From Pseudomonadota bacterium (lineage in GTDB: Bacteria; Pseudomonadota; Alphaproteobacteria; Caulobacterales; Caulobacteraceae): a stretch of 9,864 nt of DNA. The stretch lies in contig JAEXKM010000140.1 of the NCBI GenBank assembly GCA_023445705.1, forward strand, positions 1 to 9,864, read 5' to 3'. Under the pieces are notes generated by a model. It did no database searches. It was given only the letters and a program-made list of their open reading frames with translations, and was not told the origin of the DNA. The translations under genes were made by a program, and so were the position numbers. This document shows positions 1 through 6,766 of the stretch, in pieces (the stretch's first letter is position 1; every line of letters begins with the position of its first letter).

Positions 1-83
1 TTGAGCGTGGCGCAGCCCGCCAGCAGGACCAGCGGCAAGAGCTGGATCATGCGGCGATGGAAAGGGCGGCGAGGCGATCTCAT
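1..83 (-). CDS. Lipoprotein, N-terminal 27 codons only (runs off left edge)
   Basis: This reading frame starts at an ATG whose complement lies at 81-83 and is still open at the window edge. The visible peptide has a basic n-region (residues 2-11, several Arg), a hydrophobic core (IQLLPLVLL) and a lipobox Leu-Ala-Gly-Cys with the Cys at residue 24. That is the pattern cut by signal peptidase II, so the product is most likely a lipid-anchored envelope protein. A second in-frame ATG (48-50) would give a shorter, equally usable signal peptide. Neither start has a strong Shine-Dalgarno sequence; only a weak GAAG lies just before the first. The mature domain is outside the window, so no function can be given. 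It lies 61 bp downstream of the secreted hydrolase gene on the same strand and could belong to the same transcript. Confidence 0.6.
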   Translation of the reverse strand, partial: MRSPRRPFHRRMIQLLPLVLLAGCATL

Positions 84-144
84 AGGCTTCAGAAAATGGG
101 GCTCTTCGCTGGGGTCGCCACCGTGACGAGGTAACGCGGCAAAG

Positions 145-1230
145 CTAAGGCGTAGCTTGCGCAGGCCCCTGCAAGGCGTGAGCGAAGAAGGCTTTCGCCG
201 CCTCGATGGCGCGCTGGTGGGTCCCGGCCTTCGGCGCCTCCACCTTGCAGATCGGAACAGCTTCCAGCCCGGCCGGAGTGCAGTCGGAAAGGAAGTCGTA
301 GTGGCCGACCTTGGGCAGAAGCTCGAGCACGGCCCCCGGGATCGCGCGGACGGCGACCTCGGCGTTGGTGGCCGGCGGCGCGACGGTGTCGGCGTTTCCT
401 GCGACGATCATGACCGGGAGGCGCATGGCCGAGAGGCTGGCCGGGTCGAGGGCCTGGACGATGGCCGGGGCCATGGCGAAGGCGGCGCGAACCTGCGGGA
501 TCGCGTGGTCCTGCGCCGCGCGCCCTTCGGCGCCGGCGAAGGCCGGGCTGGCCATCGCTTTGGCCTGCTCCTCGGCGCTGATGGGAAACTCGACCTGGGG
601 CCGGCAGACGCCGTCTTCGGGATGGCTTTGGCAGAAAGCGACCATGCGCGGCAGGTCCACCTTGGCTCCCGCCGAGGCCAGGGCCGTGAAGCCGCCGGCG
701 GAGAAGCCGGCGACGCCGACCCGCGCCAAGTCGATATGGGGCGCGATGATGGGGTCGGCTGCGACCAGCGCCAGCGCGGCGCGCAGATCGCCGGGGCGCT
801 CCCAAAACATCAGCGCCCCGGGGACGGTCATCGCATCGGCGCCGTTACCGCCCGGATGGTCCACGGCGACGACGACATAACCCTCGCGGGCCATGGCGAC
901 GCCGAACCAGCCCATCATCCGGGCGGTCCCGCCAAAGCCGTGCGACAGCAGCAGGACAGGCGCCTGTCCGCCTGCGAACGAAGCGTCCGGCGCCGCGGAA
1001 GCCACCTCGAACAGCGGACGACCGGGCGGACCGATCGTCAACGGCTGTTCGCGGCTGCCTTCGCCGGCGGGATACCAGACCGTGACGCGAACATCGGCTG
1101 ACCCGCCCGCGTCGCGCATGGCGGCGTCCGGTCGCTGCGCGGTGCGATGCAGCTCGCCCACCGGCCCCGCCAGAGCGGGGGACGCAGCCAGGGCGAGGAC
1201 CGCCGCGGCCAGGATCGATCGAAGCTTCAT
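145..1230 (-). CDS. Secreted alpha/beta hydrolase, dienelactone hydrolase-like
   Basis: The product is 361 residues and begins with a Sec-type signal peptide: MKLR, a hydrophobic run, and an Ala-Leu-Ala cleavage site after residue 21. It is therefore probably periplasmic. The alpha/beta hydrolase fold is shown by the HGFGG oxyanion-region motif (97-101), the nucleophile elbow GFSAGG with Ser177, a likely acid Asp281 in GNADT, and His310 in VGHYDF. The VWYPA motif near residue 51 is typical of the predicted dienelactone hydrolase/PAF-acetylhydrolase-like group (COG4188 type). Cys200, Cys209, Cys317 and Cys328 could form disulfides, which fits export. The start was chosen for the signal peptide and for a GAGG Shine-Dalgarno 5 nt upstream; the open frame extends further upstream but there it overlaps amn. 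It follows amn by only 10 bp, so cotranscription is likely. The substrate is unknown; an ester or lactone is expected from the family. Confidence 0.85.
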   Translation of the reverse strand: MKLRSILAAAVLALAASPALAGPVGELHRTAQRPDAAMRDAGGSADVRVTVWYPAGEGSREQPLTIGPPGRPLFEVASAAPDASFAGGQAPVLLLSHGFGGTARMMGWFGVAMAREGYVVVAVDHPGGNGADAMTVPGALMFWERPGDLRAALALVAADPIIAPHIDLARVGVAGFSAGGFTALASAGAKVDLPRMVAFCQSHPEDGVCRPQVEFPISAEEQAKAMASPAFAGAEGRAAQDHAIPQVRAAFAMAPAIVQALDPASLSAMRLPVMIVAGNADTVAPPATNAEVAVRAIPGAVLELLPKVGHYDFLSDCTPAGLEAVPICKVEAPKAGTHQRAIEAAKAFFAHALQGPAQATP

Positions 1231-1235
1231 GCTGG

Positions 1236-1239
1236 CCTC
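1236..1239 (-). promoter_or_regulatory. Ribosome-binding site that sets the hydrolase start
   Basis: On the minus strand GAGG lies 5 nt before the hydrolase ATG and 1 nt after the amn TGA (TGATGAGG). Stop codon and Shine-Dalgarno are nearly touching, so ribosomes ending amn could restart on the hydrolase. This supports the start at 1230 and a shared mRNA. Confidence 0.55.
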
Positions 1240-1240
1240 A

Positions 1241-2689
1241 TCAGCGGAAGGGCGGCTCGTCGAAGCTGCGGAGCTTGCGCGAGTGCAGACGCGGGCCTTC
1301 CTGACGCAGGAGATCCATGGCGGCGATGCCGATCTGCAGGTGCTGGCCGATGGCCCGCTCATAGAAGGCGTTGGCCTGGCCCGGCAGCTTGATCTCGCCG
1401 TGCAGCGGCTTGTCGGAGACGCAGAGCAGCGTCCCGTAGGGCACCCGGAAGCGGTAGCCCTGGGCGGCGATGGTGGCGCTCTCCATGTCGATCGCCACCG
1501 CGCGGGATTGATTGAACCGCAGCGACGAGGAGGAGAAGCGGAGCTCCCAGTTGCGGTCGTCGGTGGTGACCACCGTGCCGGTCCGCAGGCGGCGCTTGAG
1601 CATCTCGCCGCTCTCGCCGGTGACGTTCTCGGCGGCGCGGCCGAGGGCGACCTGGATCTCGGCGATGGGCGGGATCGGGATCTCCGGCGGCAGGACGTCG
1701 TCGAGGACATGATCGTCGCGCAGATAGGCGTGGGCCAGGACATAGTCGCCGATGGTCTGCGAGCCCCGCAGGCCGCCGCAGTGACCGATCATCATCCAGG
1801 CCTGGGGCCGCAGCACCGCCAGGTGGTCGGTGATGGTCTTGGCGTTGGAGGGGCCGACCCCGATGTTGACGAGGGTGATCCCCCGCCTGCCCGGCGCCAT
1901 CAGGTGATAGGCGGGCATCTGGTGGCGGCGCCAAGGTCCGTCGGCCACGGCCTGCTCGCCGTTCTCGGTCTCGGCCGTCACCAGCACCCGACCGGCGGCC
2001 GAAAGCGCATCGTAGCGGCCGGCCTTGATCTGGGCGCAACCCCAGCGGACGAACTCGTCCACATAGCGATGGTAGTTGGTGAAGAGGATGAACTGTTGGG
2101 TGTCCTCGGCCGGCGTGCCCGTGTAGTGGACGAGGCGGGCCAGGGAGAAGTCCGTCCGCAGGCCGTCGAACAGGGCCAGGGGACGGGTGGGCTCGAGCCC
2201 TGCGTTCCAGAATCCGTCGGCGATCTCGTCGCCGATGTGGGCGAGTTCGGTGGTCGGGAAGTGGCGGGCGATCTGGCCTGAGCTGATGTCGGCGACGGCC
2301 AGGTCGACCGAGCCGTCCAGCACGTAGGGGAACGGCATCTCCTGGCGCGAACGGCCAACCTCGATGGTGACATCAAAGTCCGCCATCAGCAGGGTGATCT
2401 GCTCGGTGAGATACTCGCGGTAAAGGTCGGGACGCGTGACGGTGACGGCGTAGTCGCCCGGCTGGGACAGGCGCGCATAGGCGCGGCCCAGGCGCGGGTA
2501 ATCCAGGCCATGCGGCCAGCTCAGGCGGAGTTCCGGATAGGCGAAGATACCTTGCGCGCGGAGGGCCGGATCAGGCGGAGGGCCGCCGGCCAGGAAGGTC
2601 TTGAGAGCGCTGCGGAGGGATTCGACGGTCGTCTGATATTCTTTATTTAGCCGCTCGACGATGGCGGACGCTTTTTCTTCTTTGGACAT
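1241..2689 (-). CDS. amn: AMP nucleosidase
   Basis: AMP nucleosidase hydrolyses AMP to adenine and ribose 5-phosphate in the cytoplasm and helps set the adenylate pool. The 482-residue length is very close to E. coli Amn (about 484). An N-terminal AMP nucleosidase domain covers roughly residues 15-190. The C-terminal nucleoside-phosphorylase-like domain runs from about 270 to 460 and carries GVGPSNAKT (277-285), GHCGGLR (302-308) and AIDMESAT (399-406), whose Glu403 sits in the base/ribose site of this fold, followed by SDKPLHGE (425-432). The C-terminus RSFDEPPFR is characteristic of the family. The first codons are A-rich (several AAA and GAA), unlike the GC-rich body. No Shine-Dalgarno precedes the ATG, and a -10-like TATACT sits 5 nt upstream, so the mRNA may be leaderless. 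The gene leads a likely operon with the secreted hydrolase and is divergent from the symporter gene. Confidence 0.95.
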   Translation of the reverse strand: MSKEEKASAIVERLNKEYQTTVESLRSALKTFLAGGPPPDPALRAQGIFAYPELRLSWPHGLDYPRLGRAYARLSQPGDYAVTVTRPDLYREYLTEQITLLMADFDVTIEVGRSRQEMPFPYVLDGSVDLAVADISSGQIARHFPTTELAHIGDEIADGFWNAGLEPTRPLALFDGLRTDFSLARLVHYTGTPAEDTQQFILFTNYHRYVDEFVRWGCAQIKAGRYDALSAAGRVLVTAETENGEQAVADGPWRRHQMPAYHLMAPGRRGITLVNIGVGPSNAKTITDHLAVLRPQAWMMIGHCGGLRGSQTIGDYVLAHAYLRDDHVLDDVLPPEIPIPPIAEIQVALGRAAENVTGESGEMLKRRLRTGTVVTTDDRNWELRFSSSSLRFNQSRAVAIDMESATIAAQGYRFRVPYGTLLCVSDKPLHGEIKLPGQANAFYERAIGQHLQIGIAAMDLLRQEGPRLHSRKLRSFDEPPFR

Positions 2690-2694
2690 GGGTC

Positions 2695-2700
2695 AGTATA
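2695..2700 (-). promoter_or_regulatory. Candidate -10 element for leaderless amn mRNA
   Basis: On the minus strand GGCTATACT is followed by GACCC and then the amn ATG. TATACT fits a housekeeping -10, and GCTATACT also resembles the Caulobacter consensus GCTANAWC. Initiation 6-7 nt downstream would fall on or next to the A of the ATG. No convincing -35 is visible at 16-18 bp spacing, so the call rests on the -10, its position and the missing Shine-Dalgarno. Confidence 0.4.
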
Positions 2701-2701
2701 G

Positions 2702-2717
2702 CCTGCCTCGCTGCAGG
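2702..2717. repeat. Short inverted repeat in the amn/symporter control region
   Basis: CCTGC, six bases, then GCAGG form a perfect 5-bp inverted repeat just upstream of the candidate amn -10. It could be an operator between the two divergent genes. Arms this short can arise by chance in GC-rich DNA. Confidence 0.2.
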
Positions 2718-2816
2718 TTGCGAGACGTCTATACCCCGCTTTTGTAACAGTATGGACGAATGGCCCCATCTTCCGCCAAGAATGAGGGCTCAAGTGACGT
2801 CGGGGACCTGCGCGCC

Positions 2817-4076
2817 ATGAATAGACTTTTCACCGCCTTTATCGTGGGCGCCATGGTTCTGGGCGTGTTGGTCGGATGGGCCGTGAACCAGGGCGTGGAG
2901 CCCGAGCAGGCCAAGCAGGTCGCCGAGGGCCTGACCATCGTCACCGACGTCTTCCTGCGGCTGATCAAGATGATCATCGCCCCGCTGGTGTTCGCCACCC
3001 TGGTGGCCGGGATCGCGCACATGGAGGACGCGGCCTCGATCGGACGGGTCGGCGTGAAGACCATGGCATGGTTCATCACCGCCTCGATCGTCTCGTTGAC
3101 CATCGGCCTGCTGATGGTCCACCTGATCCAGCCCGGCTCCGGGATGAACCTGGTGGCGGACGCAGCCAGCGGCGGAGGCGGCGCGGTCGACGCATCGAAG
3201 CTGACGCTCAAGGAGTTCGTCACCCACCTGGTGCCGAGCTCGATCGTCGACGCCATGGCCCGCAACGAGATCCTGCAGATCGTGGTGTTCTCGGTCTTCG
3301 TCGGCACCGCCGTCTCGTCCATAGACGACAAGGCGCCGGCGGTGCTGGCCCTGGTCGACCAGGTCGCCACCATCATGCTGAAGGTGACCGGCTATGTGAT
3401 GAAGACCGCGCCGCTGGCGATCTTCGCCGCCTTGGCCGCCACCATCGCCACCCAGGGGCTGGGGGTCCTGATCGACTATGCGAAGTTCGTCCTCGGCTTC
3501 TACGCCTCGCTCGGGGTGCTGTGGGCCCTGCTGGCGGCGGCGGCGATCCTGATCGTCGGGCGCCGCGCCCTGGAGCTGTTGGGCGCCATCCGCGGCCCGG
3601 CCCTGCTCGCCTTCGCCACGGCCTCTTCGGAAGCGGCCTATCCGCGGACCCTGGAGGAGCTTCAGAAGTTCGGCCTGTCGCGACGCATTTCCAGCTTCGT
3701 CCTGCCGCTGGGCTACTCGTTCAACCTCGACGGCTCGATGATGTACTGCACCTTCGCGGTGCTGTTCATCGCCCAGGCCTATGGGATCGAACTGAGCATC
3801 GGCCAGCAGATCACCATGCTGCTGCTGCTGATGGTGACCTCCAAGGGCATGGCGGGCGTGCCGCGGGCCTCGCTGGTCGTGATCGCGGCCACCCTCACCT
3901 ATTTCGATCTGCCGGAAGCCGGACTGCTGCTGATCCTGGGCGTGGACCACCTGCTGGACATGGGCCGCTCGGCGACGAACGTGGTCGGCAACTCGGTCGC
4001 CGCCGCCGTAGTCGCCAAGTGGGAGGGCCAGATCGAGGAGCCGGCAGAGCCTGCAAAGGCCCCTTCCGCAAGCTGA
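2817..4076 (+). CDS. Dicarboxylate/amino acid:cation symporter (SDF/DAACS family)
   Basis: This inner-membrane carrier of the GltP/DctA/GltPh family is expected to import an acidic solute (glutamate, aspartate or a C4-dicarboxylate) with Na+ or H+. From the ATG at 2817 it has 419 residues. Family hallmarks appear in order: the HP1 serine motif TASSEAAYP (268-276), the TM7 motif NLDGS (303-307; NMDGT in GltPh), HP2 SKGMAGVPRAS (342-352), and TM8 with Asp377, Asp381, Arg384, Ser385 and Asn388. By alignment these match GltPh D390, D394, R397, T398 and N401. The Arg suggests a substrate with a side-chain carboxylate. Asn392 replaces GltPh D405, a Na+ ligand, as in DctA-type proteins. I prefer 2817 because TM1 follows at once and GGGGA lies 10 nt upstream. 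An ATG at 2760 would add 19 hydrophilic residues and cannot be excluded. It is divergent from amn; the GGDEF-EAL gene follows after 84 bp. Substrate is not decided, so no gene symbol is given. Confidence 0.9.
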   Translation: MNRLFTAFIVGAMVLGVLVGWAVNQGVEPEQAKQVAEGLTIVTDVFLRLIKMIIAPLVFATLVAGIAHMEDAASIGRVGVKTMAWFITASIVSLTIGLLMVHLIQPGSGMNLVADAASGGGGAVDASKLTLKEFVTHLVPSSIVDAMARNEILQIVVFSVFVGTAVSSIDDKAPAVLALVDQVATIMLKVTGYVMKTAPLAIFAALAATIATQGLGVLIDYAKFVLGFYASLGVLWALLAAAAILIVGRRALELLGAIRGPALLAFATASSEAAYPRTLEELQKFGLSRRISSFVLPLGYSFNLDGSMMYCTFAVLFIAQAYGIELSIGQQITMLLLLMVTSKGMAGVPRASLVVIAATLTYFDLPEAGLLLILGVDHLLDMGRSATNVVGNSVAAAVVAKWEGQIEEPAEPAKAPSAS

Positions 4077-4160
4077 GCCTTTTGTCGCGCCTGTTAACGG
4101 ACGGTCCGCCATTTCCGCGTATCACCACGTTATCTGACGCGGCGCGGGGGAGCAGCAGCG

Positions 4161-5699
4161 GTGACGGGTAAGGGGCTTCATGAAGTCGCCCTGGACATCC
4201 AGCGGGTCGAGACCGAGCGGCAGGCGCGCCGCGAGGCCGAAGCCCTGTTGGCCGCCAAGGCGCGGGAGCTGTCCCAGGCCAACGAGGACCTGCGCCAGGT
4301 CTCCGAAGCGCTGGCCGCGCGCGTCGAGGAACTGGAGGCCGAGAAGGCCCTCACCCTGCATCTGGCGCGCACCGATGGCCTGACCGGCCTGTTGAACCGG
4401 CGCGCCTTCACCACGGCCCTGTCCGAGCGCCTGGAGAAGGCCGAGGCGGCCGGCGACAGCGTCGCCCTCTTCATCATCGACCTGGACCGCTTCAAGGGGC
4501 TGAACGACAGCCTGGGGCACCAGGCCGGCGACCTGCTGCTGCACGAGATCGGGCGGCGGCTGCAGCTCAGCGCCCAGCCCGGCGACCTGATCGCCCGGCT
4601 CGGCGGCGACGAATTCGCGGTGATCGCCGCCGGCGAAGCTGCCCGCGAGCGCGCCCAGGAACTGACCCTGCTGCTGACCCAGACCCACTCGATCTACGGC
4701 CGGGTCATCGCCCCTGGCGCCTCCATCGGCCTGGCGGTGTTCCCGGGCGACGCCGAGGATCCCGGGCATCTGCAGCAGTTCGCCGACATGGCGCTCTATC
4801 GGGCCAAGGCCGCGGGCGGATCGCGCTGGTCGGCGTTCGACGAGGACCTGCGCCACGCCAACGAGGCGCGCCACAGCCTGGAGGGCGAGCTGCGGCGGGC
4901 GATCCCGGCCGGCGAGATCACGCCCTGGTTCCAGCCGGTGGTGAGCGCCGCCGACGGGCGGATGGTCGCCGCCGAAGTGCTGGCCCGCTGGAATCACCCC
5001 CAGCGCGGGATGATCGCGCCGGGCGTCTTCATTCCGCTGGCCGAGGAACTGGGCCTGATCGGCGCCCTGGACAGCACGGTGTTCCAGGCGGCCTGCCGCC
5101 ATGCCGCGCCCTGGGTGGCCGAGGGGCTGATCGACACCATTTCGTGCAACGTCTCGCCGCGGGAACTGCTGGACCCCGCCTTCTCGCGCGAGCTGATCAG
5201 CCGGCTCGCCGACACCGACCTGCCGGCGACCGCCCTGGTGGTCGAGATCACCGAGACCTTCCTGGTCCAGGACCTGGAACTGGCGCGGCGGCATATCGAG
5301 CGCCTGGCGGCGCGCGGCGTGCGCATCGCCCTGGACGACTTCGGCACCGGGTACTCGAACCTGCACGCCCTGCTGCAGCTGCCGATCCACACGGTGAAGG
5401 TGGACCAGTCGCTGATCGGCGGGGTCGGCCGCGACAACCGGGTCTCCAAGCTGGTGCGCGCGATGCTGAGCGCCGCCAAGGCGCTGGACATCCGCATCGT
5501 CGCCGAGGGCGTCGAGGACGAAGCCCAGGCGATCTTCCTGCGCGCGGCCGGCTGCGACCGGATGCAGGGCTACCTGTTCGCGCGGCCCGCCTGCGCCGGG
5601 GACGTGGAGGCGATGTTCCGCGGGCAAGCCGCCGGCGCCGGCGCCGAGACCGATCGCATCATCGCCGCGGCTGCGACGCTGCGGGTCGCCAACTTCTAA
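4161..5699 (+). CDS. GGDEF-EAL cyclic-di-GMP signalling protein with coiled-coil N-terminus
   Basis: The 512-residue protein has no signal peptide, membrane segment or recognisable sensor domain. Residues about 14-66 form a charged, heptad-like coiled coil. The GGDEF domain (about 67-225) has TDGLTGLLNRR (71-81), the metal-binding region IDLDRFK (106-112) and an intact GGDEF (148-152). The inhibitory RxxD site is Gln-Pro-Gly-Asp (139-142), so its Arg is missing. The EAL domain (about 240-485) keeps the expected catalytic and metal residues: Glu272 in EVL, Asn330, Glu362/Glu365, Asp392/Asp393 in DDFGTGYSN, Lys413, Glu449/Glu452 in EGVE, and Gln469. Phosphodiesterase activity on c-di-GMP is therefore likely; the GGDEF domain could be a cyclase or a GTP-sensing regulator. 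Which activity dominates cannot be read from sequence. The start is GTG with GGGGAG upstream; the frame is open only to a TAA at 4095 and no other start lies in between. About 25 C-terminal residues follow the EAL domain. Confidence 0.93.
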   Translation: MTGKGLHEVALDIQRVETERQARREAEALLAAKARELSQANEDLRQVSEALAARVEELEAEKALTLHLARTDGLTGLLNRRAFTTALSERLEKAEAAGDSVALFIIDLDRFKGLNDSLGHQAGDLLLHEIGRRLQLSAQPGDLIARLGGDEFAVIAAGEAARERAQELTLLLTQTHSIYGRVIAPGASIGLAVFPGDAEDPGHLQQFADMALYRAKAAGGSRWSAFDEDLRHANEARHSLEGELRRAIPAGEITPWFQPVVSAADGRMVAAEVLARWNHPQRGMIAPGVFIPLAEELGLIGALDSTVFQAACRHAAPWVAEGLIDTISCNVSPRELLDPAFSRELISRLADTDLPATALVVEITETFLVQDLELARRHIERLAARGVRIALDDFGTGYSNLHALLQLPIHTVKVDQSLIGGVGRDNRVSKLVRAMLSAAKALDIRIVAEGVEDEAQAIFLRAAGCDRMQGYLFARPACAGDVEAMFRGQAAGAGAETDRIIAAAATLRVANF

Positions 5700-5725
5700 G
5701 ACCCGCTACGCATCAAAGCATTGCC

Positions 5726-5773
5726 GGGGAACGGGCAAGGCCGCTAGGCGCTTGCGCCACGGCCCTGGTCCCC
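5726..5773. repeat. Nested palindrome between the GGDEF-EAL gene and htpX
   Basis: Three roughly concentric inverted repeats lie here: GGGGA (5726-5730) with TCCCC (5769-5773), GGCC (5739-5742) with GGCC (5761-5764), and GGCG (5747-5750) with CGCC (5755-5758) around a CTTG loop. It could act as a terminator hairpin for the upstream gene, although no T-tract follows, or it could be a diverged intergenic palindrome. It overlaps the candidate htpX promoter. Confidence 0.4.
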
Positions 5774-5779
5774 CACATA
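5751..5779 (+). promoter_or_regulatory. Candidate heat-shock (sigma-32-type) promoter of htpX
   Basis: CTTGCGC (5751-5757), 13 bp, then CCCCACATA (5771-5779) resembles the sigma-32 pattern CTTGAAA-N13-15-CCCCATNTA. The -10 matches at all but one defined base and the -35 keeps CTTG. Transcription would start about 3-6 nt before the htpX ATG, which would explain why no Shine-Dalgarno is present. HtpX belongs to the heat-shock group in E. coli, so the assignment fits. The -35 also lies inside a hairpin, which weakens the call. Confidence 0.4.
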
Positions 5780-5788
5780 TCCGGCGAT

Positions 5789-6763
5789 ATGCAGAACCAT
5801 CTTCGCACCTTCATGCTGCTGGCGGCCCTGACCGCCCTTTTCGTCGGCATCGGCTACCTGATCGGGGGCGCCGCCGGCATGGCCATCGCCCTGGCCCTGG
5901 CCGTGGCGATGAACTTCTTCAGCTACTGGAACTCGGACAAGATCGTCCTGCGCATGTACGGCGCGCGGGAGGTCGATCCGAGCACCTCCGATCCGCTGCT
6001 GCGCAACTACGTCAACGACGTCTTCGAGCTGTCGGACCGGGCCGGCATGCCCCGGCCCAAGGTCTATGTGATGGAGACCGAGCAGCCGAACGCCTTCGCC
6101 ACCGGCCGCAACCCGGAGAACGCGGCGGTGGCCGCCACGGTCGGCCTGCTGCGCATGCTGGATCGGCGCGAGATCCGCGGCGTCATGGCCCACGAACTGG
6201 CGCACGTGAAGAACCGCGACACCCTGACCATGACCATCACGGCGACCATCGCTGGCGCCATCTCGTCACTGGCCAATTTCGCCCTGTTCTTCGGCGGCAA
6301 CGACCGGGAGCGCCCGGGCGGGATCATCGGAACCATCGCGCTCATGGTGCTGGCGCCCATGGCCGCCGGCCTGGTGCAGATGGCCATCAGCCGCGGACGC
6401 GAATACGAGGCCGACAAGGGCGGCGCCGAGATCAGCGGCGACCCCCAGGCCCTGGCCAGCGCCCTGCAGAAGATCGAGGCCTACGCCCACGGCATCGTCA
6501 ATGTGACCGCCGAGCGCAACCCGGCCACAGGCCAGATGTTCATCATCAATCCGCTGTCGGGCCACGGCGCGGACAACCTGTTCTCCACCCACCCGGCGAC
6601 CGCCAACCGCGTGGCTGCGCTGATGAAGCTGGTGGGCGGCGGGCGCGGCGCGCCGCCGCGCCAGGAAGCCCCGATCGTGAGCGGCGGCAGCCGCTGGGGC
6701 GGCGGTGGGGCCGCGGTCCCGACCACCGATCCGAGCCCGAAAAGCGGCCCCTGGAACAGCTAG
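5789..6763 (+). CDS. htpX: Membrane zinc metalloprotease HtpX
   Basis: HtpX is an M48-family inner-membrane protease that degrades damaged or misassembled membrane proteins, overlapping in role with FtsH. The 324 residues include two N-terminal membrane segments (about 7-25 and 28-46), the zinc-binding HELAH (135-139, catalytic Glu136), two further hydrophobic stretches (about 148-168 and 178-200), and REYEAD (204-209), whose Glu205 is the likely third zinc ligand. FSTHP (265-269) is a family signature. From about residue 283 the chain is a Gly/Pro/Ser-rich tail ending GPWNS, of a kind often seen in alphaproteobacterial HtpX and probably disordered. The ATG at 5789 gives the family's usual N-terminus; the frame is open further upstream but there it overlaps the GGDEF-EAL gene. 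No Shine-Dalgarno is visible. A sigma-32-like promoter candidate lies immediately upstream, and the gene converges with fabV on a hairpin. Confidence 0.96.
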   Translation: MQNHLRTFMLLAALTALFVGIGYLIGGAAGMAIALALAVAMNFFSYWNSDKIVLRMYGAREVDPSTSDPLLRNYVNDVFELSDRAGMPRPKVYVMETEQPNAFATGRNPENAAVAATVGLLRMLDRREIRGVMAHELAHVKNRDTLTMTITATIAGAISSLANFALFFGGNDRERPGGIIGTIALMVLAPMAAGLVQMAISRGREYEADKGGAEISGDPQALASALQKIEAYAHGIVNVTAERNPATGQMFIINPLSGHGADNLFSTHPATANRVAALMKLVGGGRGAPPRQEAPIVSGGSRWGGGGAAVPTTDPSPKSGPWNS

Positions 6764-6766
6764 GTC

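Noticed and set aside
84..144. Gap between the secreted hydrolase and the lipoprotein gene
   Set aside because: No hairpin, promoter or small gene can be supported in these 61 bp.
1231..1743. Upstream extension of the hydrolase frame to 532 codons
   Set aside because: The extension lies inside amn and is Arg/Ser/Pro-rich; the ATG at 1230 has a signal peptide and a Shine-Dalgarno.
893..2281. Plus-strand open frame of 462 codons across the hydrolase and amn genes
   Set aside because: It spans two well-supported opposite-strand genes and shows no domain or plausible start signal.
2790..4112. Long open frame of 440 codons antisense to the symporter
   Set aside because: Its protein is Arg/Gly/Gln/Asp/His-rich with no domain, and it mirrors a gene with clear family motifs. 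It is an artefact of high GC, where stops are rare in antisense frames.
4077..4160. Possible promoter or terminator between the symporter and GGDEF-EAL genes
   Set aside because: Only a short GGAC-G-GTCC self-complementary stretch (4099-4107) is present, with no T-tract and no convincing -35/-10 pair.
4122..5627. Long open frame of 501 codons antisense to the GGDEF-EAL gene
   Set aside because: The sense strand carries intact GGDEF and EAL motifs; the antisense product is low-complexity and unlike any family. GC-driven shadow.
5144..5788. Upstream extension of the htpX frame into the GGDEF-EAL gene
   Set aside because: The extension overlaps the EAL domain in another frame and is low-complexity; HtpX proteins start at the membrane segment encoded from 5789.
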